From CAYULW01 sp964445815 (lineage in GTDB: Bacteria; Bacteroidota; Bacteroidia; Flavobacteriales_E; Vicingaceae), in contig CAYULW010000004.1 of NCBI GenBank assembly GCA_964445815.1, forward strand, positions 444,087 to 508,086: a stretch of 64,000 nt of DNA. The letters run 5' to 3'. Of the stretch, positions 8,460 through 15,653 are shown in pieces. The position numbers and the translations under genes are program-made. The notes under the pieces are model-generated. The model was not told where the DNA came from. It searched no databases and saw only the letters and a program-made list of their open reading frames with translations. The first letter of the stretch is position 1, and each line of letters opens with the position of its first letter.

Positions 8460-9449
8460 GTGGGGAATGATAATTTTATAGATTACGTAAAGGTTTGTTG
8501 TCGCTCGGGAAGAGGGGGGGCAGGTTCTGCTCATTTGCATAGAGACAGATGGACTGCGAAAGGAGGTCCTGACGGGGGAGATGGAGGTAGAGGAGGACAC
8601 ATTATTCTTAAAGGAAATAAACAATTATGGACGCTTTTGCACCTTAAGTATAAGAAGCACATAATTGCAAAACATGGAGGTAATGGTGGTGCTAGTCATA
8701 GTTTTGGTAAGGATGGAGAAGATGAGGTCATTGAAGTTCCAATAGGTACCGTGGCTAAAGATGCAGAAACCGGTGAAGTAGAGTTTGAAGTCATGAATCA
8801 TGAAGAGGAATACATCTTAGTGAAAGGAGGTCGGGGTGGTTTAGGAAATGCTCATTTTAAATCTTCTACCAATCAAACGCCAAGATATGCTCAAGATGGT
8901 GAAGCAGGTTCAGAGGAATGGAAAATTTTGGAGTTGAAGGTCATGGCAGATGTTGGTTTGGTCGGATTTCCAAATGCAGGAAAATCAACTCTTTTAGCGT
9001 CTATTTCAGCAGCAAAACCAGAGATAGCTAATTATCCCTTTACCACTTTACGTCCCAATTTAGGAATTGTATCCTATCGCGATCATCGCTCTTTTATTAT
9101 GGCAGATATACCTGGTATTATTGAAGGTGCTCATAAAGGGAAAGGTCTGGGTTTGAGATTTCTTAGGCATATTGAGCGAAATTCTGTCTTACTGTTTTTA
9201 ATTCCCGCTGATAGCGATGATATTCTAAATGAATACAAAGTTTTGCTGAATGAGTTAAAAGAACATAACCCGGAATTACTAGATAAACCTAGAATTCTTG
9301 CAGTATCGAAGGCTGATATGTTGGATGAAGAATTAATGCAAGAAATAAAAGAAACTTTAAAGGGAAACGACGTATTGTTTTTTTCATCGGTTACACAGTT
9401 TAATATTTCTCAATTAAAAGATAAGATCTGGAGAGCCATTAATGATTGA
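8460..9449 (+). CDS. obg: GTPase Obg/CgtA
   Basis: A ribosome-associated GTPase (329 residues) acting in 50S assembly and growth control. The N-terminal Obg fold is glycine-rich (CRSGRGGAGSAHL, GGPDGGDGGRGGHI). The G domain has the P-loop GFPNAGKSTL, the switch segment TTLRPNLGIV, DIPGIIEGA and the specificity motif SKAD. An in-frame TGA six bases upstream forces the GTG at 8460 as start; there is no Shine-Dalgarno sequence. The gene overlaps the PAP2 gene by 8 bp and leads the operon obg-PAP2-fluC-pafA. Confidence 0.97.
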   Translation: MGNDNFIDYVKVCCRSGRGGAGSAHLHRDRWTAKGGPDGGDGGRGGHIILKGNKQLWTLLHLKYKKHIIAKHGGNGGASHSFGKDGEDEVIEVPIGTVAKDAETGEVEFEVMNHEEEYILVKGGRGGLGNAHFKSSTNQTPRYAQDGEAGSEEWKILELKVMADVGLVGFPNAGKSTLLASISAAKPEIANYPFTTLRPNLGIVSYRDHRSFIMADIPGIIEGAHKGKGLGLRFLRHIERNSVLLFLIPADSDDILNEYKVLLNELKEHNPELLDKPRILAVSKADMLDEELMQEIKETLKGNDVLFFSSVTQFNISQLKDKIWRAIND

Positions 9450-9996
9450 CTTAATCAAAGAAATAGATCAAAACGCTGTTCTTGCTATTAACGAGTGGCA
9501 TACTGTAGCTTTAGACTGGATCATGTGGCAAATGTCAGGTAAACTGCAATGGCTTCCTCTTTATGTTTATCTGCTCTGGTTACTCTATAAAAAGTACAAG
9601 CTGAAAATATGGCTTCCTCTGCTTGCTGTAGTAATAACCATTACACTCTGCGATCAGATTTCAGTGCATTGGTTTAAAGAGTTGTTTGAGAGATATAGGC
9701 CTTGTCATAACTTAGAGCTGAAACCGTTTCTCGAATTGGTTAATAACAAATGTGGCGGCAAGTATGGTTTTGTTTCAAGTCATGCAGCAAATAGCTTTGG
9801 TTTGGCTGTACTGCTCTGCCTTTTTTTAAAGGGTAGAATTCTTGTCATTGGGTTATTAATTTGGGCTTCTCTGGTCTCTTTTAGCAGAGTATATCTAGCT
9901 GTGCATTATCCTAGTGATGTTATTGCGGGAGCCATCTTGGGAGCATTAATTGCGTTTATAAATTATCGTTTCTTTAAATCCTTTTTGCTCAAATGA
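9442..9996 (+). CDS. PAP2-family membrane phosphatase
   Basis: An integral membrane lipid-phosphate phosphatase of 184 residues with about five hydrophobic segments. The three family motifs are present: KELFERYRP, then SSHAANS (a variant of PSGH), then SRVYLAVHYPSDVIAG. Likely substrates are undecaprenyl pyrophosphate or phosphatidyl phosphates, but these cannot be told apart here. It overlaps obg by 8 bp and fluC by 4 bp. Confidence 0.9.
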   Translation: MIDLIKEIDQNAVLAINEWHTVALDWIMWQMSGKLQWLPLYVYLLWLLYKKYKLKIWLPLLAVVITITLCDQISVHWFKELFERYRPCHNLELKPFLELVNNKCGGKYGFVSSHAANSFGLAVLLCLFLKGRILVIGLLIWASLVSFSRVYLAVHYPSDVIAGAILGALIAFINYRFFKSFLLK

Positions 9997-10364
9997 AAGT
10001 ATTGTTAGCTGTTTTTTTAGGAGGAGGAGTAGGCTCTGTTTTACGTTTTCTTATTGGGCGATTTGTTTTAAGATATAATATCGACCTGCCAGTTGGAACC
10101 TTTATGTCCAATATGCTAAGTTGCATTATTGTTGGAATGGTATTGATGATAATGTCTTATAAAAATTTGGATAGCTCTTCACCTTACTACGCATTTTTAA
10201 TTATTGGTCTTTGTGGAGGTTTAAGTACATTTTCAACCTTTAGCTTAGAGACGTATCAACTTTTAAAGCAAGGCAATCAAATGGCTGCAATATTTAACAT
10301 AGCCTTAAGCTTAATTTTAGGGATATGCCTTATCTATGTTTTTTTGAATAAACTAAAAGCATGA
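9993..10364 (+). CDS. crcB: Fluoride channel CrcB/FluC
   Basis: A four-helix membrane protein of 123 residues that dimerises to export fluoride. The N-terminal GGGVGSVLRFLIGRF, SNMLSCIIVG (usually N-x-x-G-C/S-F) and GLCGGLSTFSTFSLE are diagnostic. It overlaps both neighbours by 4 bp. I see no fluoride riboswitch, which would not be expected inside an operon. Confidence 0.95.
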   Translation: MKVLLAVFLGGGVGSVLRFLIGRFVLRYNIDLPVGTFMSNMLSCIIVGMVLMIMSYKNLDSSSPYYAFLIIGLCGGLSTFSTFSLETYQLLKQGNQMAAIFNIALSLILGICLIYVFLNKLKA

Positions 10365-11944
10365 AAAAACAACACATAGCACTTTTTCTTTGGTTCGCAG
10401 TCCTTTGCATTAAAGTGAATTCACAAAGTACAGATACAATTTATCATCAGCCTCGTCTTGTGATTGGAATAGTGGTAGATCAGATGAGATATGATTACCT
10501 GTTGAGATTCAGGAAAGATTTTTCAGATCGAGGTTTTAATAAACTTGTTCAAGAGGGGCATAGTTACACAAATACACATTACAATTATAAACCAACTTAT
10601 ACAGGACCGGGACATGCCAGTATATTTACGGGAACAACACCTTCTCAGCATGGAATAGTTGCTAATTCATGGTACGATAGGAAAGAAAATAAAATGGTGT
10701 ACTGTGTTGAAGATCCTAATAATCCTGTTCAAATGTCTCCTTTGCGTCTTGAAGCTCAAACCATTGCTGATGTTGTAAAAATTGCAACAGTACAACGCGG
10801 TAAGACTATAGGTATTGCATTGAAAGATCGAGGAGCGATACTACCTGTCGGCAGATCTGCAGACGCCGCCTATTGGTTTGACAGTAAAAAAGGATATTGG
10901 GTAACCGGGGAGTACTACAATGGAAATCATGATGTTTTAAAGGCCTTTAATGAAAAGGATTTTTTAAAGGAGTATCTTCCTGATAATTGGAGTTTATTGA
11001 GACCTTTAGAAGATTACAAAGAAAGTTTACCGGATAAAAATGAGTTTGAAGCACCTTTTTATAAGGGAGGAGCAACTTCTTTTCCTTATGATCTAAAAGA
11101 CTTACATGAAGAAATAGGGGCTGATGTTTTTAAAAGAACCCCCTTTGGCAATACGATGACCTTAGATTTTGCAAAAAACATTATCATTAAGGAGGCATTG
11201 GGAAAAGATGATGATCTTGACTTTTTGAGTATCAGTTTATCTGCAACAGATTATATAGGTCATCAGTTTGGGGTTGACTCAAAAGAAGTACAAGACTGTT
11301 ATTTAAGGCTTGATCTTGATCTTGCTGATTTTATTGATGAACTGGAAAGACAAATTGGAAAGGATAATTTTCTCCTGTTTTTAACTGCCGATCATGGTGC
11401 GGGCTCAACACCAAAGTATTTAAAACAACTAGGACAAAATGCAGGTTATCTGAATCGATCTGTTATTGAAGCTTATACTGACTCTATATTAGATGTTAAC
11501 TATGGTGATGAGGACTGGGTTGAGCGTTTTGTGAATCTTAATTTTTACTTCAATGCTTCTCTTTTGAACAAATACAAGATCGATCAAAATGAACTGTTTG
11601 ACTTGTTGAATCAACCTCTATCTGATTTAGAAGGGATAAAAAAGATATGGTCACCCGGAATGAATAGAACCTACGAGACCTATGATAAAATGATTTTCAA
11701 CGGATATCGTGATGAGCGTTCCGGAGATTTGATACTTTTAGAAGAGTCTAACTGGGTAAGTTATAGTAATACAGGCTCAACACATGGCTCGCCTTATACC
11801 TATGACTCTCATGTTCCTTTTTTGATATACGGCAGTAATATAGATCAAGGCTTAATATTTTCAGAGCAGATGGATATTACGCAGTTTGCTGCGAAAATAT
11901 GTCGGTTTATTGATATTGCTTTACCAGATAATGCGGAGAAGTGA
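10361..11944 (+). CDS. PafA-type secreted alkaline phosphatase/phosphodiesterase
   Basis: A 527-residue alkaline-phosphatase-superfamily protein with an N-terminal signal peptide (cleavage near NSQS). The metal ligand Asp 40 is in GIVVDQMRYDY, the nucleophile Thr 81 in PTYTGPGHASIFTG, then FLSISLSATDYIGHQFG, LFLTADHGAG and STHGSPYTYDSHVPF carry the remaining zinc ligands. The Thr nucleophile and layout match PafA of Elizabethkingia, a phosphate-insensitive periplasmic monoesterase. It is the last gene of the obg operon and is followed by a hairpin. Confidence 0.9.
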   Translation: MKKQHIALFLWFAVLCIKVNSQSTDTIYHQPRLVIGIVVDQMRYDYLLRFRKDFSDRGFNKLVQEGHSYTNTHYNYKPTYTGPGHASIFTGTTPSQHGIVANSWYDRKENKMVYCVEDPNNPVQMSPLRLEAQTIADVVKIATVQRGKTIGIALKDRGAILPVGRSADAAYWFDSKKGYWVTGEYYNGNHDVLKAFNEKDFLKEYLPDNWSLLRPLEDYKESLPDKNEFEAPFYKGGATSFPYDLKDLHEEIGADVFKRTPFGNTMTLDFAKNIIIKEALGKDDDLDFLSISLSATDYIGHQFGVDSKEVQDCYLRLDLDLADFIDELERQIGKDNFLLFLTADHGAGSTPKYLKQLGQNAGYLNRSVIEAYTDSILDVNYGDEDWVERFVNLNFYFNASLLNKYKIDQNELFDLLNQPLSDLEGIKKIWSPGMNRTYETYDKMIFNGYRDERSGDLILLEESNWVSYSNTGSTHGSPYTYDSHVPFLIYGSNIDQGLIFSEQMDITQFAAKICRFIDIALPDNAEK

Positions 11945-11948
11945 AGTA

Positions 11949-11986
11949 ATAAAAAAAACCGGTGAGACCATCACCCCTCACCGGCT
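11949..11986 (-). terminator. Rho-independent terminator between convergent genes
   Basis: CCGGTGAG (11959-11966) pairs with CTCACCGG (11977-11984). On the minus strand the stem is followed by eight T residues, so it mainly serves the 344-residue gene; it also lies just after the pafA stop on the plus strand. Confidence 0.8.
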
Positions 11987-12012
11987 TAAGAAATGGGGAC
12001 AATGTTAACCAA

Positions 12013-13047
12013 TCAATTAAGAATATTTGAGAATAGGTCCCCGGATAGTAAATCATGATTTCCTGAAACGGAAGTGTTTTTTCTTTGGTATTGATTTAAA
12101 ATCAACTTAGTTTTTGACTTGATGTCTTTAAGGTATGCGGAAATGTGGTTTGGAAAGTCAAAATTTGAAGCTTCAAATAAATGTCTTTCTGATTCGTTCG
12201 AAATAATATCAGCGGCAATTTCCAGTTTACCCTCATTTACAAGATGATGACAATAAATATGAGTAAAAACATTGTTGAGGTAGAATCGGTCTAATCCGAA
12301 AGGTAATTTGTCAATTGTTGACTCAACAAATGCAATGGTATCATCAAGGTTAAATTCGTCGTCAAGGATTGAAGAATTTCCAAATACGGCAATATTAAGC
12401 TTAGAAAGCGCGATTATAACATGTGAGGAATGATTATCAACCTCATTGGCTATATTTTGAATTTGATCCAATAGTTTTAAAGAATGATTGGATGCAATCT
12501 TAAAATTAAATTCCGCCAATAAATCTTCTATGTTTTGGTTGAGCTGACTGAAGAGTGTCAACATATTTTCAATTTGAAGATCTATTTGATTGTATTTTTC
12601 ATATAAATGAGCATATACTGGTTCTAAAGGGGTATTTACAGCTAGATTAGTCAAAAACTTTAATAGTGGAGCAGAGGCTTGCTCAATTTGCAATTGCTTC
12701 ATGTTGTGAAATAATTCCTCAAGCTCTGCACATTGATCTTGTACTGATTTAGAGGAACTACCATACTGACTGTAAAATATTGATGAAAAGATCAAATCTT
12801 GGATTTTCTTTCCCTCAAGGCCATAAAATTCAAAAATTGAATTTTCTATAGATCTTTCGAAAACTTTAAAGGACTTTTCACTAAGTCCAAGCGATTGCAT
12901 TACTTCATCTTCAGAAGCATTGCTCAAATAAGCATCAAAAATGACAAGTGTGTATTTGTTATACCCTTCATCATTTTCCAGAATAGATCGAACGCTATTT
13001 AGGTGGTCTTGATTGAGGGTCTTAATCATTTTTTTTACACTGTTCAT
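12013..13047 (-). CDS. Unknown helical protein, possible regulator in the peptide cassette
   Basis: I do not recognise this 344-residue, cytoplasmic, all-helical protein. Residues about 20-75 look like a helix-turn-helix or small winged helix (ASEDEVMQSLGLSEKSFKVF), followed by helical repeats up to LLSGDLFSNILN. The pattern L..F...L.....D.......S..SFK...R.I...I.E at the N-terminus is similar to that of the divergent 509-residue protein, so they may be remote paralogues. Its upstream region has the same palindrome, 12-mer and -7-like box as small ORF B. It could be a peptide-responsive regulator, but this is inference from context. Confidence 0.6.
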   Translation of the reverse strand: MNSVKKMIKTLNQDHLNSVRSILENDEGYNKYTLVIFDAYLSNASEDEVMQSLGLSEKSFKVFERSIENSIFEFYGLEGKKIQDLIFSSIFYSQYGSSSKSVQDQCAELEELFHNMKQLQIEQASAPLLKFLTNLAVNTPLEPVYAHLYEKYNQIDLQIENMLTLFSQLNQNIEDLLAEFNFKIASNHSLKLLDQIQNIANEVDNHSSHVIIALSKLNIAVFGNSSILDDEFNLDDTIAFVESTIDKLPFGLDRFYLNNVFTHIYCHHLVNEGKLEIAADIISNESERHLFEASNFDFPNHISAYLKDIKSKTKLILNQYQRKNTSVSGNHDLLSGDLFSNILN

Positions 13048-13072
13048 CCGCTGCTTTTTTCAAATTACAGTG

Positions 13073-13113
13073 TAAAAGTATATCCATACTATATTATAAT
13101 ATAGGACAAATAA
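13073..13113 (-). promoter_or_regulatory. Putative operator and promoter of the 344-residue gene
   Basis: A perfect 16-bp palindrome CTATATTATAATATAG (13089-13104) overlaps the shared 12-mer TAGGACAAATAA (13102-13113; minus strand TTATTTGTCCTA). A -7-like TACTTTTA (minus strand, 13073-13080) follows at 26 nt, and the ATG is another 25 nt away. The same order and spacing occur upstream of small ORF B. Confidence 0.5.
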
Positions 13114-13127
13114 GTCTAAAAATAGAC
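13114..13127. repeat. Small inverted repeat upstream of the 344-residue gene
   Basis: GTCTA and TAGAC flank AAAA. Further GTCT-containing half sites follow at about 13157, 13206 and 13218. It may be an operator sequence; the region is very AT-rich, so chance cannot be excluded. Confidence 0.35.
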
Positions 13128-13180
13128 ATAGTTATTTACTTAAATAAATTCTATATGTCTATTTATTAGATATTTAAATC

Positions 13181-13208
13181 GACTAATATTGACAATTAAA
13201 TATTAGTC
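13181..13208. repeat. 10-bp inverted repeat downstream of small ORF A
   Basis: GACTAATATT (13181-13190) and AATATTAGTC (13199-13208) are perfect reverse complements with an 8-nt loop. It lies 20 nt after the small ORF A stop. No T-tract follows on the minus strand, so it may be an operator, an RNA-processing site or a weak terminator. Confidence 0.5.
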
Positions 13209-13228
13209 TTTAATATGTCTGAGATATC

Positions 13229-13375
13229 TTACATATCCCAGTCGTCTAGTATTCCGCCATCGTCTTCCTGAGCCAGTTCAATTTGCTCATTAAGTTCTGC
13301 TTCTGTATAGTTTTCAAAATCGGCTGGAGTTCCATATCCCAAAAGGGAAATTAAAAGTGTAATTAAGCTAGTCAT
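13229..13375 (-). CDS. Small ORF A, 48-residue peptide of the paralogous pair
   Basis: ATG to TAA, 48 codons. The N-terminus MTSLITLLISLLGYGTPADF is hydrophobic from residue 4 to 12 and lacks positive charge; the middle is acidic (ENYTEAELNEQIELAQED) and the end is DGGILDDWDM. Residues 1-33 differ from small ORF B at a single position (N22 versus H22) and the last eleven are nearly the same, while the middle is different in sequence and eight residues shorter. Most DNA differences in the shared parts are silent, which supports selection on a protein. It probably follows ORF B in one transcript, 145 nt downstream. Function unknown; a signalling pro-peptide or a small membrane toxin are options. 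Confidence 0.7.
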   Translation of the reverse strand: MTSLITLLISLLGYGTPADFENYTEAELNEQIELAQEDDGGILDDWDM

Positions 13376-13520
13376 TTTTTTAAGTCAATAAATGTTGTGA
13401 TTCTTTACCTGTGATTTTGCCTTTTGAATAAGGCTCTTTAAACTGAGATTTTGAATTTAAAGCATGTACAGGTATTTCTTTGAAATAATATAATTCTATA
13501 ATTGAGCGTTTGCTAATATA

Positions 13521-13691
13521 CTACATATCCCAATCGTCTAGGATTCCTCCGTCATCATCTTGCGTTCCTTCAGCCTGATCATTTTGAACGATTTCAATTT
13601 GCTCATTAAGCTCTGCTTCTGTATAGTGTTCAAAGTCGGCTGGAGTTCCATATCCTAAAAGGGAAATTAAAAGTGTAATTAAGCTAGTCAT
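13521..13691 (-). CDS. Small ORF B, 56-residue peptide of the paralogous pair
   Basis: ATG to TAG, 56 codons. It starts with the same 21 residues as small ORF A (MTSLITLLISLLGYGTPADF and E22 equivalent), continues EHYTEAELNEQIEIVQN, has its own middle (DQAEGTQDD) and ends DGGILDDWDM. The hydrophobic head and conserved acidic Trp tail suggest a processed or membrane-associated peptide. A -7 box (13719-13726) and a putative operator (13733-13759) precede it, so it is probably the first gene of a B-A operon. No RiPP maturation enzyme is nearby. Confidence 0.7.
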   Translation of the reverse strand: MTSLITLLISLLGYGTPADFEHYTEAELNEQIEIVQNDQAEGTQDDDGGILDDWDM

Positions 13692-13718
13692 TTTTTATTT
13701 TTATGAATTATTATACCC

Positions 13719-13759
13719 CAAACATATGGGGGTAAACTCGAAGAGTTTAGGACAAATAA
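13719..13759 (-). promoter_or_regulatory. Putative operator and promoter of small ORF B
   Basis: TAAACTC-GAA-GAGTTTA (13733-13749) is a perfect inverted repeat that runs into the 12-mer TAGGACAAATAA (13748-13759). A -7 box TATGTTTG (minus strand, 13719-13726) follows after 26 nt and lies 27 nt from the ATG. The site also lies between two divergent genes and may control the 509-residue gene. Confidence 0.55.
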
Positions 13760-13828
13760 TCAATTGCTTTGACTTAGATTATTTATAAAAATTCATATTT
13801 TAATCGACCAGATAATTAGTTATCAATT

Positions 13829-13842
13829 AGATTAGCTAATCT
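13829..13842. promoter_or_regulatory. 14-bp palindrome at the start of the 509-residue gene
   Basis: AGATTAGCTAATCT is a perfect palindrome ending 4 nt before the TTG start codon. Its position suits a repressor site or an RNA hairpin that masks the start. Confidence 0.4.
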
Positions 13843-13846
13843 GTTA

Positions 13847-15376
13847 TTGACAATTGAAGTGAGAAAAAAAGATTACTTAGAAGAGCTAAAAGAGCTAATC
13901 AGCATAATGAATGGCGCTGAAAAAAGGTTGTTTAGTAAACAGCTAAATGCATACTATTTGAACTTAAAGGCCAATGAAAAGAAGATGTTTAAATTGTTTA
14001 CTCTTCTATGTAAGAAGAAACAATTTAGTTACGACGACTTAAAACAAAAGGTTTCAAAAAACTCATCTGATGATTCTTTTAAGCGCCTGATAAGAAGATT
14101 AAGTTATAAAATAGAAGAAAGTTTAATTCTAGAGCCAAATATTAATAGAGGGAGTACCTATAGTCAGATATTTAAAGCAAGATATCGTGCTAAAAAACAA
14201 TTGATTCAGGCTCACATTTTGAAAAGTAGGGGACTTGTATTAAAAGCAGTAAACCTTAATGTGCGAACAATAAGGGATACTAAAAAGTACGAGCTATTTG
14301 ATGAGTTGATTGAGGCGACTTCCATGCTACTGACATCGAATATTGCAAGAAATAATATTAAAAAAGCAGATCAATTAAAATCTGATCTGGAAGTGTACTT
14401 AAGGCAGAGACAAACTTTAGAACAAATTCGTTTCATTATAAATGAATACGATAGTTTAATTAATATAAAGTCTAATAGAAGCTTTATTACTGAATTTTTA
14501 AGTAGCGCAGTAAGTCGTATCGAAGAACTGATACAAATTCAATCCAGTGTAAATGCGATAAGCTATTTGTATCTTCTGAAGTTAGAACTTTATGATATTA
14601 CCAATGATGTCAAAGCCTTTATTGAAACAGGAGAACTAATGATCGAATTATTGACGAATGAACCGGCGATCTATTCTAAGAATCGAATCATATATCTCAA
14701 TAATAAAGTGTCTAAATCTAATTTGTTGTTGTTTCAATTTGAGCAGGCTGAGAAAAAGGCTGAACAAGCCCTTAGTCTATCAGGAGCAACTGTTAATAAT
14801 AATTACCTGACTGCTATTGAATCGAAATTTCAAGCGGTTTTCTTCCAGTCCGATTATAAGCGTGCAATGACCATTTTGAAGGATGTATTTCAATTGAGCA
14901 TCCTCAAAAAATATGGCTATCGTAAGTCCATTTTTTCCTATTATGAGGCAGTAACACACTTTTTGCTTGGAGATTATAAAGGCGCGCAATTAAGTTTAAA
15001 TGAGCTTGTTGAAATAGAAAAAGACAAGGAAGGATGGAATGTATGGATTCGTTTACTTCAATTATTGATTTTCGTAGAGTTAAAAAAATTCGATCTGCTA
15101 GATTATGAAATCGAAAACTTTAGGAAATATCTTCAAAGGGCTGAATTAACAAAAAAGTCAAGCGGTAGGGAAGAACTGATTCTAAATATTTTAATTGACC
15201 TTAATCGAAGAAATTATAACTTTAAGGAAGTTGCGGCAAGAAAGAAAGACGATTTATTGATATTGGAACAGAACGAAAAGTATAAATGGAAGATCAATAC
15301 TCCTGAACTCATTCAGTTTCATGTTTGGTTTGTTTCAAAACTCAAAGAAGAAAACTATTCACCGATATTTAAATAA
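13847..15376 (+). CDS. Unknown TPR-like helical protein, possible peptide receptor
   Basis: A 509-residue, cytoplasmic, all-helical protein that I do not recognise as a named family. The N-terminus (about 30-90) contains FKLFTLLCKKKQFSYDDLKQ and SFKRLIRRLSYKIEESL, which resembles a small winged-helix-like unit; residues 100-500 look like degenerate TPR hairpins (for example LLFQFEQAEKKAEQALSLSG and YYEAVTHFLLGDYKGAQL). A domain of this shape plus a neighbouring small peptide is the layout of RRNPP regulators, but there is no sequence proof. There is no ATG at the 5' end: TTG 13847 or GTG 13859 must be used. A strong terminator follows directly. Confidence 0.7.
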   Translation: MTIEVRKKDYLEELKELISIMNGAEKRLFSKQLNAYYLNLKANEKKMFKLFTLLCKKKQFSYDDLKQKVSKNSSDDSFKRLIRRLSYKIEESLILEPNINRGSTYSQIFKARYRAKKQLIQAHILKSRGLVLKAVNLNVRTIRDTKKYELFDELIEATSMLLTSNIARNNIKKADQLKSDLEVYLRQRQTLEQIRFIINEYDSLINIKSNRSFITEFLSSAVSRIEELIQIQSSVNAISYLYLLKLELYDITNDVKAFIETGELMIELLTNEPAIYSKNRIIYLNNKVSKSNLLLFQFEQAEKKAEQALSLSGATVNNNYLTAIESKFQAVFFQSDYKRAMTILKDVFQLSILKKYGYRKSIFSYYEAVTHFLLGDYKGAQLSLNELVEIEKDKEGWNVWIRLLQLLIFVELKKFDLLDYEIENFRKYLQRAELTKKSSGREELILNILIDLNRRNYNFKEVAARKKDDLLILEQNEKYKWKINTPELIQFHVWFVSKLKEENYSPIFK

Positions 15377-15400
15377 AAAGCTCCCGATTCGGGAGCTTTT
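15376..15400 (+). terminator. Rho-independent terminator after the 509-residue gene
   Basis: AAAAGCTCCCG and CGGGAGCTTTT form a perfect 11-bp stem with loop ATT, overlapping the last base of the TAA. The A/T ends make it work in both directions, so it also insulates the PspC operon. Confidence 0.9.
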
Positions 15401-15458
15401 CGTGGTAAATCCTCTGAATAAAATTGTTTAACTGTAGTTTCTGAGGATGGAGGGATTT

Positions 15459-15653
15459 TTATATGGGTTTAAAGAAGCTTAAATCATATTTTACTTGGTA
15501 ATTATTGACTGTTCTTTCATGAGACGAATGAGTCTCTTCATTTGTTACACTGCTTCTATTGTTTTTGATTGACAAGCCAATCAAAAAACTTATTGTGATT
15601 CCTGATATTAAGACAATTAGCTTAAATGTTTTCTTCTTCATCTGAATCTTCAT
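15459..15653 (-). CDS. Small single-pass membrane protein
   Basis: A 60-64 residue ORF starting inside the 3' end of the PspC gene (overlap 20-32 bp). The second Met (15641) gives MKKKTFKLIVLISGITISFL, a good signal anchor, followed by a short polar domain rich in Ser, Asn and His. The position and overlap suggest translational coupling with the PspC gene. Function unknown. Confidence 0.5.
   Translation of the reverse strand: MKIQMKKKTFKLIVLISGITISFLIGLSIKNNRSSVTNEETHSSHERTVNNYQVKYDLSFFKPI

Noticed and set aside
13181..13208. The 10-bp inverted repeat as a standard Rho-independent terminator of the small ORF operon
   Set aside because: The stem has very low GC and is not followed by a T-run on the minus strand. 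I kept it only as a repeat.
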